Below are positions 1-11,156 of a DNA stretch of 64,000 nt, in pieces. This DNA is from Hemerocallis citrina (lineage: Eukaryota > Streptophyta > Magnoliopsida > Asparagales > Asphodelaceae): positions 98,108,585 through 98,172,584 of the forward strand of contig CM030366.1 in the NCBI GenBank assembly GCA_017893485.1. Reading direction: 5' to 3'. A model generated the notes under the pieces. The model searched no databases, had not been told where the DNA came from, and saw only the letters and a list, made by a program, of their open reading frames with translations. Numbering within the stretch: position 1 is the first letter of the stretch; each line of letters opens with the position of its first letter. Both the position numbers and the translations under genes were made by a program.

Positions 1-2390
1 ACTCTATGACAGAGTTGGATGTTGCACCTGCTGTTTGCACCTAGCAAGCATATAGGGACAACTCCTTGATAGAGTTGGTCCATAGACTACCGTTTGACTC
101 CGGCGTTTAGAGATAACTCTGAGATAAAGCTGATGTAGAAACTATCTTTTGATCCCGACGAGTTTAGAAATAAAACTCCGTGATGGAGTTGTATGTTGAA
201 CTTGTTGTTTGTTCCCAACAAGCTTAGAGAGGACTCTATGACAGAGTTGGATGCCGCGCCTGCTGTTAGCGCCCAGCAAGCGTGTAGAGACAACTCAGAG
301 ATAGGGTTAACATAGAAACTGCCATTTGATCCCGGCGAGTTTAGATAAGACTCTATGGCAGAGTTGGATGTTGTGCCTGCTGTTTGTGCCCAGCAAGCGT
401 GTAGAGACAACTCGTTGATTGAGTTGGTCCAAAAACTGCCGTTTGACTCTGGCGAGTTTAGAGAAAATTCTGAGATAGAGCTGATGCAGAAACTGTCGTT
501 TGGTCCTGACAAGCTTGTAGGGGAGACTCCGTGATGGACTTGAGCTTGAACTTGTTGTTAGGCCCCGAAAAGTTTTCAATGATGCCTGGTCGAAAACCAA
601 GGCATTGAACCCATTGTTTGGGACCAACAAGTTGTTGACGATGCTCAAGTGGCAATCAGAGCCTAGAACCTGCCATTTGGAGTCAATAGGCTATTTGGTG
701 AAGTTTGGGCGAAGACCAAAGTATTAAACTCGTTGTTTGGAGCCAACGAGCTATTTGGTGAAGCTTGAGCGAAAACCAAAGTGTTGAACTCATTGTTTGG
801 AGCCAACGAGCTATTTGATGGAGCTTAAGCAGCGAGCAGAGTGCTGAACTCGTTGTTTGGGACCAACGAGTTGTTGATGTAGCCTGAGAGAAAATCAAGG
901 TGTTGAACTCATTGTCCGGGACCAACGAGTTGTAGACAGAGCTCATGCGAAGAGCAGAGCACTGAACTCGTTGTTTGGAACCAACAAGTTGCTAATGGAG
1001 CTCAAGCGAAGAGTAGGACATTGAACCCATTGTTTGGAGCCAACGAGCTATTTGGTGGAGCTTGAGCGAAGACCAAAGTGTTGAACTTGTTGTTTGGAGC
1101 CAACAAGCTATTTGGTGAAGCTTGAGCAAAGACCAAAGTGTTGAACTGGTTATTGGAGCCAACGAGCTATTTGATGGAACTCAACGGCGAGCAAAGCGCT
1201 TAACTCGTTGTTTGGGACCAACGAGTTGCTAATGGAGCTCAAGCGAAGAGTAGGATGTGGAACCCATTTTTTGGAGCCAACGAGCTATCTGGTGGAGCTT
1301 GAGCGAAGACCAAAGTGTTGAACTCGTTGTTTGAAGCCAACGAGCTATTTGGTAAAGCTTGAGCAAAGACCAAAGTGTTGAACTCATTGTTTGGAGCCAG
1401 CGGGCTATTTGGTGAAGCTTGAGCGAAGACCAAAGTGTTGAACTCGTTATTTGGAGCCAACGAGCTATTTGATGGAGCTCAAGTGGCGAGCAGAGCGCTG
1501 AACTTGTTGTTTGGGACCAACGAGTTATTGATGTAGCTTGAGAGAAAATCAAGGCATTGAACTCGTTGTTTGGGATCAACGAGTTGTAAACGGAGCTCAT
1601 GCAGGGAGCAGAACATTGAACTCATTGTTTGGGACCTACGAGTTGTTGATGGAGCTCAAGCGGCGAGCAGAGCGTTGAACTCGTTGCTTGGAGCCAACGA
1701 GCTATTGATGGAGCTCAAGCGGTGAGCGGTGAGCGGAGCGCTAAACTCGTTGTTTGGAACCAACGAGTTGTTGATGGAGCTCAAGCAAGCGGCGAGCGGG
1801 GCACTAAACTCGTTGTTTGGGACAAACGAGTTGTTGATGGAGCTCAATCATCGAGCAGAGTGCTGAACTCGTTGTTTGGGACCAACGAGTTGCTGATGGA
1901 GCTCAAGCGGTGAGCGGGGCACTGAACTCGTTGTTTGGGACAAACGAGTTATTGATGGAACTCAAGCGTCGACCAGAGTGCTGAACTCGTTGTTGGGGAC
2001 CAACGAGTTGCTGATGGAGCTCAAGCGGCGAGCAGAGCGCCGAACTCATTGTTTGGGACAAACGAGTTGTTGATGGAGCTCAGGCGACGAGCAGAGTGCT
2101 GAACTCTTTATTTGGGACAAACGAGTTGTTAATGGAGCTCAAGCGGTAAGCAGAGCACTAAATCGTTGTTTGGGACCAACAAGCTGCTGATGGGGCTCAA
2201 GCGGCGAGTGGAGCGCTGAACTCGTTTTTTGGTACAAACGAGTCGCTGATGGGGCTCAAGCGGCGAGCGGAGCACTGAACTCGTTGTTTGGGACAAACGA
2301 GTTGTTGATGGAGCTCAAGCGGTGAGCAGAGATCGGGGAGTTGGACCCGTTGCTCGATGTTGACAAGTGGTTGACCGGAGGAACTCAAGT
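1..2390. repeat. Degenerate tandem array, 59-61-bp units with a hairpin in each
   Basis: Roughly 35-40 head-to-tail units. Between 1680 and 2330 the period is 59 bp (for example unit starts at 1863, 1922 and 1981); between 700 and 1660 it is about 60-61 bp; before 700 the units are longer and more diverged. The best-conserved part of each unit is an inverted repeat, AACTCGTTG, an 8-base loop, then CAACGAGTT. Its place corresponds to the hypervariable region between pol and the 3' LTR of Tat-type elements, where tandem repeats are known to arise. Several reading frames stay open across it because of the periodicity; I do not regard them as genes. Confidence 0.85.
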
Positions 2391-3230
2391 GGCGCGTAGA
2401 GTGCCAAACTCATTTTTAGAGCGGATGAGTTGTGGGTATGTATTCTGAATCTTCTTAGTGTGGAAGTGAAGTAACTTGTGTTTATTCAATGTTGAGATGA
2501 TTCCATTCTTCTCTTTACTGACAAGTGGTTGCGTGCATGGAATGCGGTTCCCCGGGATACTGAGCTTGTCGTCCTTCGTGATACGCTGTGCGTGACGGAG
2601 TTGGAACTCTCCCGTTTGCACGGCACTTCAAGAGAGACAGAGTTGAAGCTTGCTCAAGTGAAGGTGGTCAGATACATCTGGAGTTTGCTCGTCTAAGGAA
2701 TACTTATCTTGAATATCGTCATCAAGAGTTGAGGTGTCCCTATGGAGATGTTAGCTGGTAGGAGGCTGGCGAGGAGATTTGTTTTTCTTAGGTAGAGCAC
2801 CTCTCTAGTGTGTCTGGCTGGAAGAACCGCTTGCATGACAGTTTGCTGTACAGTGTGCGCAGGACTTTCGGTAGCGATTCTTAGACGTAAAACGTGAACT
2901 CATTGTAACTTTGCTATTGTAATGAGACTTGTAGTTTTTGAAATGAGAAGTCTTCTACATGTCGGTGTCTGGTCCTGTGATACATCGTCTTGGGGGTTGG
3001 CTAGTCATATGAGCTTATCGTAGGAGATTTAGATTTTGGACTAGCCGTTTTGTATTTGCAGATGTCTGTAGTGCTACTAGATCTGAACATATGAGTTGGT
3101 GATAGTTCTGTGACTTGCGGGATTCATTTCACATGCTTGATCCTTACTGTCATGGTTGAGGTATCATCGACGAGTTCTCTGTCGCTAAATAATAGGGCCT
3201 CACGTCTGTTGTGTATGGCTTAGAAAGCTT
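2391..3230 (+). other. Non-repeat stretch, possible relic of an antisense gene
   Basis: This stretch lies between the two repeat fields, where the intact element at 12200-26477 carries its plus-strand antisense genes. Short plus-strand pieces around 2590-2760 read as Glu/Leu-rich helical peptide interrupted by stops and frame changes, and the segment near 2895-2940 has TTGTAA-rich sequence like the 3' end of the antisense gene at about 18450-18510. No intact frame remains. The assignment is by position and weak resemblance only. Confidence 0.3.
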
Positions 3231-4200
3231 TCGACGGTATATGACGGAGTGTAGCATTGCTCCGTCTTGAACCTAGTTAGTTGTAGGGACAACTATGAAG
3301 GAGAGTTGTTTTCCAAACTTGCTGTATGTGGCCTCTGATAGATTGTGAGAGTCACATCGAATGGAGAGTTGAACCCCAAGTGCGGCTTTTTACAAGTGTT
3401 GCTAGGGTAACTTCGATCTATGATTTTGGATCTATTAATCTATTGTTGAGGAAATTTAACTAGTTGCAGGAATAGATCGAATGGCGAGTTGAACTCTGAA
3501 CGTGTGTCATTACAGGTTGCGAGAGTAACTTTGAACCATGAACATAGATTCCGAACTTGTTAGTTTAAGTATTAACAGGTTGCAGGAGCACCTCGAATGG
3601 TAAAGAGCACTCTGAACTTGCTTCTTTGCAAATTGACAGGATCTCTTTTGAACCATGAACTGGACTCCGAACCGGTCGTCGAGGCATTGAAGAATTGCAG
3701 GAGCAGATCGAATAGCGAAGTGCACTGTGAGTTTGCATTATTGCAATTGTTTAGAGTCGCTGTCGAGCCATAGTTATGGACTCCAAATCCGTCTTACGGG
3801 GAGACTCGCAACTAGTATTTGGTGCTGCTTAAATGTTTAAGTGTGGCACTCAACTTGTTGTTTCCGAGCCTCCTGGAAAGTTTAACTAGTTGCGGGTTCA
3901 GATCGATCGGTGAATTGTATTCTAAGCGTGCGAGGTTGCATGCCGCAACTCCCCAGTTCTGGATTCCGAACTTGCATTGTAGAAAGCTTGTAACGAGTGT
4001 TTAGTGCATCTTTGAATGTAAGTTAGGCGTGTAGCTCGTTGTTTTCTTTGATGAATTAACAGGTTGTAGAAGCAGATCGATTGGCAAAGTGCACTCTGAA
4101 CTTAATTCATTGTAGATTACTGTAGTAAATTCGCACTATGGATGTGGGCTCCGAACCCATCTCATAAGAAGCTTTTAACGATTTTGGTGCCGTTTTTGTA
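3231..4200. repeat. Second degenerate tandem field, about 110-120-bp units
   Basis: Recurrent phrases (GGACTCCGAAC-like, GCAGGAGCAGATCGAATGGCGA-like with changes) return every 110-120 bp, for example around 3480, 3595, 3708 and 4075. They resemble the cleaner 101/108-bp array at 18891-19857 and the field at 42440-42900, and lie in the same place, next to the end of pol. Strongly diverged. Confidence 0.6.
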
Positions 4201-4215
4201 TACAAGTTTGGCACC

Positions 4216-4413
4216 CTACTCGTTGTACTTCATAAGATGTTCTACTTTCCAAGTCCCTGCTGATATCTCCTTGCCCTCCGGGTCTTCAAGTTGATGAGCC
4301 GTCAGGCGAACAACTTGGTAGATCTTGCCTGGACTTGTCTGTTTTGGAGGGAGCCCCCCATTATTTTTCATAGAGAAAGAAAAATCTTCTGATGTACCAA
4401 TGTATTTAGGCAA
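4216..4413 (-). pseudogene. Integrase C-terminal tail of Tat-type pol
   Basis: A 65-codon minus-strand fragment aligns with the last part of the intact polyprotein at 20033-25744: the pattern Gly-Lys-Ile-Tyr ... Leu-Glu-Asp-Pro-Glu-Gly-Lys-Glu-Ile ... Thr-Trp ... His-Leu-Met-Lys-Tyr matches that protein's final 45 residues. This is the post-catalytic tail of integrase; the catalytic DDE core is absent. It marks the right edge of a deletion that removed RT, RNase H and most of integrase. Confidence 0.75.
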
Positions 4414-5560
4414 GATTATTTATTTTCGTCGACTGAGCGGAGTGGCTTCGGGAGAGGGATTCAAGTTTATTATTGTGTCATGATGAGAACTAGTTTGGAC
4501 CTAGTGAAAGATGATATGTCAGGTTTGAAAGTTCTTGGTAGAGTTGGTTATGGCAAAGGCTTCAAGCTCGTTTACAGTTTCTGAATTATTGTGACTGCTT
4601 TTTTGTGGTGACTCTATGGCATCGAGGGGGAGAATGGAGGCCCCATTGTAGCGGTGTAGCATGCTCGTACTGCCTGTTGGCTTCCTACAGTTTAGCCTAC
4701 GCCAGCTGTTGTTAGGAACTTCATTTTCATGTGAAATGCGGAGGCAACTGCATGGAATTTTGCTAGGCCAGAACGGCCGAATATAGCATTGTATGCAGCT
4801 TTGACATCGATTACCATAAAGTCCAGTGCTTCTGTTTGAATAGCAGGGGCTTTGCCTGCTGTTACATCGAGTGCGATAATTCCCTCGACTTGGATAGGTG
4901 CACCAGAGGAGTCTTGAAGTGTATGACTGGCTAGCTTGAGTCGGTCTTGAGAGAGCTTAAGAGCCTGAAATGTGGCCATGAAGAGGATGTTTACTGAGCT
5001 GCCATTGTCCACCAGGATGCGACGTACCTCATGATTTAGCATGCAAAGGTTTATGGCCAATGCATCGCAATGAGGTGTTTGGACGGCTTTTAAATCCTTG
5101 TCGGAGAAAGATATCGGGATTCCGGTGCGTTTGGCAGGCAGAATGTTATCTATGGAGTTGACTTTGCTGACAAAAGCTTTGCGGGAGAAGTTGGAATCTC
5201 CCCCCATTGGGTCTTCATGAATATAGTAGAGGACGGTCATATGTTCAGAGTCTTGCGACTCGTGTGACCTCTGCTGACGCTTATTAGCCCTCCGGGATGG
5301 AGGATTTTCGGCGTCGTTATCTTTCTGAACGAAGTTGGAGAGATAGCCCATGCAAATCAGGGCTTCCGGTTCTTCTTTAAGGGTTCGACAGTTGTCAGTA
5401 GTGTGTCCATGATCTCTATGAAATATACACCACTTATTTTTGTCTTTTCTTCGGCTAGACGTTGACATCGTGGGGGAGGGAAGATTATTCCGTCATTCTC
5501 CACGTCTATAAAGATAGATGATACGCTAGCATTGAGAAGAGCGAACTTGTCGAAGTGTGA
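4414..5560 (-). pseudogene. gag zinc knuckle plus protease fragment (Tat-type)
   Basis: The open frame 4692-5468 encodes a CHHC-type zinc knuckle (Cys-x2-His-x4-His-x4-Cys, near its N terminus) and, about 110 residues on, the retropepsin active site in the form Val-Asp-Asn-Gly-Ser-Ser, followed by the flap/helix region ending in an Ala-Gly-Val-Gly motif. Both are shared with the intact element B, at residues 536-549 and 675-679 of its polyprotein. Upstream gag sequence (Asp-Lys-Phe ... Ile-Phe-Ile-Asp-Val-Glu) is readable to about 5560 but in another frame, so there is a frameshift near 5467. Downstream (4414-4691) a decayed protease-RT linker ends at the deletion joint. Not translatable as one protein. 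Confidence 0.8.
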
Positions 5561-5589
5561 CGCTAGAGTTGGACGGTGTGAACTTGTCG

Positions 5590-5716
5590 AAGCCCATGTC
5601 TCGGAGTGGGCCCAGACCTGTAAAATAGGCCTGTGATGGCTAATCTGCCTGTAGACGCTTTGAGATCCATGCAGGGATCGTACGGCTCTGATCTGCTGCG
5701 ATTTTTACCATCATCA
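5590..5716 (-). repeat. LTR end remnant
   Basis: The stretch from a GCTTTGAGATCCATGC phrase to AAGCTCCTCATTCCCGG is alignable with the PPT-side end of the LTR at 34298-34902 (GCTTTGAGATGCATTCC ... CACAAGCCCCCCAATCCCG). Only about 120 bp of LTR remains. It follows gag on its left and PPT-side sequence on its right, as expected of an internal-LTR-internal junction. Confidence 0.45.
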
Positions 5717-6310
5717 TAAGCTCCTCATTCCCGGAAGGCGATTTTCATGGCTTTCGGAAAGTAGTACGTCCTATTTTTAGAATCTGACAAATAATCTTAG
5801 CAGTCAGAGTGTTCGTAGATACCTGAAACCGATCTGTGGCTTCTGGAGGCAGTGAATGTATTGCTGGATTTTTCCATATTTTTTTCGGATTTTCTGAATT
5901 TTCTGGAATTTTTCTGAAATTTTCTGAGAATTTTTCCACAGTTCTTCGGATTTCTCCAAATTTTATGGAATGCTCTACAATCTCAAAATCACTCTTTCGA
6001 ATTTTATAATTAATAAATTCAATTCTAATTATTTTTTCAAATTTAAATAATTATTTTTAAATTTTTTAATTGATTTTTTGAATTAAAAATGATTATTAAT
6101 TGTTTTTTCGAATTTATCAGACATGTTACACTTTTTAAAGCGATCAGAGGCATGCATCATGGCCTGGCTCGCGCACTGAGGTGATCAGACGGTTGAAAGG
6201 CTTTGATCAAACCAAAAAAACCTGAGGTGCTGATCATGATCTAGCGCGATTATCTTGGAGATCGGACGGCTGTAGCGCCGTCTTCTTCACCCTTTTACCA
6301 TCATCAACAA
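5717..6310 (-). other. PPT-side AT-rich segment of a Tat-type element
   Basis: After the LTR remnant comes a purine-tract-like segment (on the minus strand), then 300 bp rich in TTTTCTGGAATTTT-type phrases, then a GC-richer stretch from about 6130 with GATCAGACGG/GATCGGACGG phrases. The same order (PPT, AT-rich, GC-rich) follows LTR2 of element C at 36025-36840. No coding potential. Confidence 0.45.
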
Positions 6311-7750
6311 GCATGTATAACTAATTAAAGTTATTATGTTGGATTGTGACTTAATAAAAGGTTGTGTGTTCAAGGACGTAATAGTACAATTAATAAGCTA
6401 TATTATGCATCTCATTTACTTTTGGACTACATGTACAATGGCGGAGACGAGATGAATGATAGTTAGTACTTTCCAGGTGGACGAGTACGATGACGAAAAG
6501 ATTGTAACTGGTCTAACTCTTGACTGAGCAGAGCACATCAGATCGACAGCCCACCCTCCGGGGTTGTGTTGGAGAGATCTCTTTTCGTTGTCTGTATTGA
6601 TTATGTTGTTTTATACTTTAAGTTTTATACGGTCCCACCCTTCCATGAATGTTTAGAGGTGTTATATTTTAATTTTTGTTCTATATATAGGATGTTTACA
6701 TCCAGCCTCCCATGTATAATTAAATGTGTTATGTTTTAATTTCTGTTCTGTAAGATGTTGTACATTTTAGTTCAGTAATTTGAGTTTATTTTATTAACTT
6801 GTTATTAATAAAACAAAGTGGCTACTGGCTATACATAATATTTTCCCTCAAAAAAATATTTAAAAAGACAACAGTATGGTGACTAGCAGCAAAGAACAAA
6901 TCGTATACATTAAAAACACACAAACTAAATGTATATGAGTTGATGGTGTACACCATACATGAGTTTAGACATGGGCACATCACTTCTCATTAAGAAATTT
7001 TCAGCATCCAACTGTCTTTGTTTGTGAGTACCGTCGATCAATCTGAGTTTTCTTTTTTCAAAAAACTATCAATGTGAATATTCCTAAAATTCTATACTTA
7101 CTTATATTTGGCGTTTTAAATAATTGTGTTAAATAGATTTATTGTCTTATCGAGTAAAAGTTGTATAGTTTATTCATGTAGTAGGTCGCTCAATATTCAA
7201 AAATATTTTTTTTATTAAAATGAACAAAAAGCAAAAGAAAATAGAAATGATGAGAAAATAAAAAAAATTGACACTAGTGATGCGGAAAAAATATGTGGGA
7301 AAGTTACAATCATGCACTTGCGACATTGGCCTACCGTAACGGAATTGAATTTTCCACGCTTGAAGAAAATACAGTCCATGTGACGTCTGAAAGGCGCGTG
7401 GAATATTTGGATGAATATTTGTGGGCCATGTGGACCATTTTACCCAAGTTATGTCAATTAAGTTGTCAATCGCACGTCTCAAAGTCAACCTGACCCTAAG
7501 CAACAGTCAATAACAACATTGACGTTTTGACTTTTGACTATGGAACAATATTCTTGCAGATATTTTCAATGGAGGACAAACAAATAGTCATCCCGATCCT
7601 TTGACAGTGTGACTTCCATCTGTCTAACGACTCTAACCATGCGTATTGTAGTAGAAGTCAACGATTAACGATAAACCCACGAGATAATCACCTTTATAAC
7701 TAGATGATTATATAGAGATTACATTCTAGTTCACTTCTCTCCTCATAATA
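6311..7750. other. Unassigned AT-rich DNA, possible 3' end of a host gene
   Basis: No TE signature is visible. A short frame at 6477-6527, preceded by a pyrimidine-rich acceptor ending in CAG, could be a terminal exon, with AATAAA-like sequence about 280 bp downstream (near 6808). The minus-strand frame at 7174-7503 has no recognisable domain and ends in low-complexity hydrophobic sequence. Confidence 0.4.
6477..6527 (+). CDS. Candidate terminal exon, unknown product
   Basis: Sixteen codons beginning Val-Asp-Glu-Tyr-Asp-Asp-Glu-Lys and ending Leu-Thr-Leu-Asp before TGA. It is preceded by TTAGTACTTTCCAG, a good plant 3' splice site, and followed by about 300 bp of T-rich sequence with an ATTAATAAAAC poly(A)-like signal near 6808. 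I see no matching upstream exon and do not recognise the peptide. It could be chance. Confidence 0.2.
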   Translation: MDEYDDEKIVTGLTLD

Positions 7751-8344
7751 ATTATTAAGGGTGTTCTGTTTTAATGCTTGTGGAGTTTTTCTCTCACTAA
7801 TGTTCTGTTTTTATGCTTATGCAGTTTCCTGCACTTTTCTTTTCATCGTATATTATCCATTCAGTCGCTAAATTTCAGGTTGCATCTCTCTATTATGTTT
7901 GTATTGTATTTTTTGCTACTATTTGAGTCTGTGGGGGATTGTGGCTGCTCAGTTCTTTTGATGTTTCGCTGCTGGCTGGTTTGGCTTTTGTTGTACTTGT
8001 TATTTGTTCTACTGTTTCTATGTAATTGGTGTCTATTGGCTGCTCTTTGGACGGCTGCAGCCACCGGCATGTGTTGTCACTGCTTGTGCCCCCATAGTGC
8101 TTTGCTGGCTGTTGTTGTGCTTTTGTCGGCTGTGGTGTCTCGAGTATTTGGCAGCCTTCTTATCTTATCTGCCTTCTCGATCTCCGTTTTGCTACCTTCT
8201 CGATCTCTGTTTTGTTGTCTCGGGTATTCTCTATTGTGCTTCTGAGTTTTACTTCTTGTAAACTTGACTACTGTATGTTATTCTTTATGTTTGTTAATAT
8301 ATTTATTTCGTGGCTGGAGTCGGATGTATATATATATATATATA
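7751..8344. other. T-rich, pyrimidine-biased stretch of unknown origin
   Basis: A strongly T/C-biased plus strand keeps a 155-codon hydrophobic frame open at 7778-8245. The protein is almost entirely Leu/Phe/Cys/Ser from TTT/CTT/TGT codons and lacks charged residues, which points to composition, not selection. It ends in a (TA)n run at 8325-8344. It may be the 3' tail of an old LINE, but no LINE domain is present. Confidence 0.35.
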
Positions 8345-8516
8345 GGGAAAAAGGGGTATGAGCAACTTGCTCATTTAGTAAACAAGCAATTGATGATGTG
8401 GAATACATGTGATTGGAAAATCATTAAAAATGTTAGTTGTCCAATGTATCACATACATGCCACATAATCAATTGCTCATTTACTAAATGAGCAAGTTGCT
8501 CATAACCCTTTTACCC
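8345..8516. mobile_element. Foldback MITE, copy 1 (172 bp)
   Basis: The ends are inverted repeats of about 38 bp: GGGAAAAAGGGGTATGAGCA at the left and its near-complement TGCTCATAACCCTTTTACCC at the right, so most of the element can fold on itself. It is set in a (TA)n run on both sides, consistent with a TA target. No coding capacity. Confidence 0.8.
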
Positions 8517-8527
8517 ATATATATATA

Positions 8528-8698
8528 GGGAAAAAGGGGTATGAGCAACTTGCTCATTTAGTAAATGAGCAATTGATGAGGTGGCATGCATGTGATTGAA
8601 AAATTCTAAAAGTGGTTAGTTGTCCCATGTATCATATGCATGCCACATCATCAATTGCTCATTTACTAAGTGAGCAAGTTGTTCATAACCTTTTTACT

Positions 8699-8699
<1 letters not shown>
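8528..8699. mobile_element. Foldback MITE, copy 2 (172 bp)
   Basis: Same family and length as the copy 12 bp to the left, with inverted ends GGGAAAAAGGGGTATGAGCA and a more worn right end. It begins in the (TA)n run that ends copy 1. The two copies differ at many positions, so they look like separate insertions, not a recent tandem duplication. Confidence 0.78.
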
Positions 8700-8700
<1 letters not shown>

Positions 8701-8748
<48 letters not shown>

Positions 8749-8750
8749 CA
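8701..8750. repeat. (AC)n-(TA)n microsatellite
   Basis: About 15 AC units run into about 10 TA units, ending exactly where the Helitron end CTAG begins. Confidence 0.95.
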
Positions 8751-8941
8751 CTAGTAATTTGCACGTGCGATGCACGTTTTAATAATTTTATAAAATAAAA
8801 ATAAAAACTCTAACGTAGAGAGGATTCGAACCGGAAACCTCCTTTATATTAGTTATTAATTATGTACATGCGTTGCACATGTTGGTAGAATGACAAAATG
8901 ACAAATGACACTAAGGTCTTCTCCCATTATAATATTAGAGA
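8751..8941 (-). mobile_element. Non-autonomous Helitron, 191 bp
   Basis: Read on the minus strand it starts TCTCTAATATTATAATGGGA and ends with a GC-rich hairpin (ACGTGCATCGCACGT) ten or so bases before CTAG. The bases outside are A on the 5' side and T on the 3' side, the usual AT target of Helitrons. No open frame. It is the shortest of four family members in this window. Confidence 0.8.
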
Positions 8942-8952
8942 TTAGAGATATA

Positions 8953-11156
8953 CTAGTATTTTTTTATGTGCGATGCACGTTTTGATAAGAGTTTGAGGAT
9001 TTCCACTTGCAATATACGTGTTAAGAAATAGTTTTGGAGTTGGACGTGCATTGCACGTAATTGAAAAAAAAAATAGTTTGAAGGGAAAACTACAATTTGT
9101 ACGATTATAAGTAGAATTTGAATTGTATGCGCAATATATATGTATGTTTAGTGTTAAAAAATAATATAAAATTATTTTGCACGTGCGTTGCACGTTTTAA
9201 ACAGGTGGAGAAATTTTTTATTTGTTGTTTTTGTTGTAATTAATGGAAGAGTCAGAGTTGCACGTGCAACGCACACTACAAGATTAACTAGCTACATCGG
9301 CGTATATTTCCCGGCGTTTTACCAATCACGCCGGGGTAGGATAAGACCAGGATTGGATCGCAAAATTATATAGTTATACACCGATGGTCTCTACAAAATG
9401 CCGGTGATAAGACCAGGATAGGAGTGTATGCTAAAAGTTCATTTGTTAGAAAGAGATTGAGCCTAGGTTGCCTAGTACGCGGAACGAAAATGGGTATGTA
9501 AAACACCAGTATTGTTGGAACATGATACGATGGTGGTAGCTTTCTTCAGGTCGGCCAGTCGCTTAGTGGGAACAAAATACGTGTAGCCATAACGCAAAAT
9601 ATTTTTGTGAATGTGACATATATTTCCCAAACAACTCTTAAATATCCTTTCTTCTATTTGGCATTTTCATGATTTGAAGAAAGAGTTTCAAAAATTCATG
9701 TCATTCCTTAGTATTTTTCTTATAATCAATTATAGTTTGTTACTTTCACTTGGATTACAATCCTATCTAGGCCTTTTCAATTCCGGATCACTTATTTTAC
9801 CTTTTAAAATACGACCGTACCACATTTTAGAACCAATGTTTCGGATCGGAAAACGTAGGGGTTTGAGCAAATTAGGTAAGGATTAAGCATTAAAGGAGAA
9901 GGAACCATCATTGTCAGAATGGCAAGCGTGGAAGATATTCGTGCAGGAAAGACTGCTTTTGGGTGTTAGCTTAAAATGACAATTTCCTAACTTAACAAAT
10001 GAGCTAAATCCGTACTGGAATGGAAGGGTAAGTTATGTGCAGCTTTATTGTTCTTGTAATTGTATATTTTTACAAGGATTTGGATCTGAGGAGTTAGTGG
10101 ACTTCGGAGCCAGATGTTTCTAGCTCGGATTTTGCTAGATAGTTTTTTCATTTGGAGATGGGTTAGTTGCTTTTGGAGATGCAGGTTCATTTTTTTCATT
10201 CTTCAGTTTGAGTTTGTTTTCTTATGCATTTGGAGATGGGTTAGTTGCTTTTGGAGATGGGTTATTATGCATTTGAGTTTTAGTTTGGTTCAGAGTAAAC
10301 TGGAATTATTATGCATTTGGAGATGGGTTACTTGCTTTTTTGTCTGAATTTGGAGATGAGATGGATCATGTATCTGAAGTTGCACACTATGATTTTTTGA
10401 GGTGCGACTAGTGATGAATTTTTTTATCTAAACTTTATATACAATTATATCATGATGTCTACATGAGTATCAGTTTCTAACTTAATGTTCATGCTTGTTG
10501 CTTGGGTTTGAAAATGAGATTGTTCTTTGCCGTATGGTTTTAAGTGATAATGAGATGGATTATGTAACTGAAGTTGCATACTATGATTTACAGAGGAGTG
10601 ACTAGTGATGAAATAATCCTGTTTGAACTTATGTTGTGATTTCAATTGACAGTTATCTCATAAGTATTATAAAAGTATAAGTTTCATTTCAGTTAGTAGA
10701 ACTTTTGCCTGAATTTGAAAGTATTCTTTTTCACTCTTTGTAATTCAATAATTTGAACTCCATATTCTGGTTTTGATTGTAAGAGTGCTGCATTTTTTTT
10801 TAATTAATTTTTTTAAAATTTATATACCTACACCGGCGCCGGTGTAGAATGAATATCAGGGGAGAAGAGGGCAGTCTTGAATACGCCTTACACCGGCGCT
10901 TTTGCGACCGCCAGTATAACTTACGAATTTACCGGCGTTTGTAAAAAATGCCGGTGTAGACCCCCCCTTTTCTGCGACGCCTTCTTCGGCCGCATTAGCA
11001 CCGGCGATTTTAAAAATGCCGGTGAATTATTCACTGGCGTTTTAAACCGCCGGTGAATATAAGAAAAAACGCCAGTGTATCCGTTGTGTGTTGTGGTGGC
11101 ATGAGTTTGTATGTTGACAAATGACAATCCCAACTCTCCCATTATAATATTAGAGA
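8953..11156 (-). mobile_element. Non-autonomous Helitron split by a CACTA element
   Basis: On the minus strand it begins TCTCTAATATTATAATGGGA (right edge 11156) and ends with an ACGTGCATCGCACAT-type hairpin and CTAG (left edge 8953), between A and T. Without the CACTA insertion at 9274-11098 and one GCA copy it is about 376 bp and collinear with the Helitron at 40408-40793, including several internal ACGTGCAATGCACGT palindromes. Eleven bases separate it from the Helitron at 8751-8941. Confidence 0.8.
9274..11098. mobile_element. Non-autonomous CACTA (En/Spm-type) transposon, 1.8 kb
   Basis: The left end is CACTACAAGATTAACTAGC; the right end, complemented, is CACCACAACACACAACGG, so the terminal CACTA is changed to CACCA on one side. 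It is flanked by the 3-bp duplication GCA (9271-9273 and 11099-11101), as expected for CACTA elements. Near both ends short CCGGCG-type motifs are repeated in both orientations (for example 9298-9350 and 10832-11075), the usual sub-terminal transposase-binding repeats. The interior (9400-10800) has only short frames and a GCATTTGGAGATGGGTTA phrase repeated several times near 10150-10330. No transposase is encoded. Confidence 0.85.

Larger units (their letters stand above)
1..6310 (-). mobile_element. Ruined Tat-type Ty3/gypsy element(s) (E)
   Basis: A minus-strand gypsy relic runs off the left edge of the window. From left to right it shows the element's 3' side first: a 59-61-bp repeat field, a decayed non-repeat stretch, a second repeat field, the integrase tail, then the gag zinc knuckle and protease. 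The order matches the intact element at 12200-26477, and the protein pieces are recognisably homologous. Reverse transcriptase, both RNase H domains and most of integrase are missing. To the right, gag stops and an LTR-end remnant followed by PPT-side sequence begins at about 5590, so two copies may be joined here through a shared LTR. The right limit (about 6310) is set by similarity to the 36025-36840 region and is uncertain. Confidence 0.75.

Noticed and set aside
1..2390. Regular short repeats with palindromes, superficially like a CRISPR array
   Set aside because: There are no unique spacers: whole 59-bp units repeat head to tail, units drift gradually, and the setting is a plant retrotransposon.
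7778..8245. 155-codon hydrophobic frame that looks like a membrane protein
   Set aside because: The T/C-biased strand alone explains it; almost no charged residues, no homology recognised, and no promoter or splice signals.
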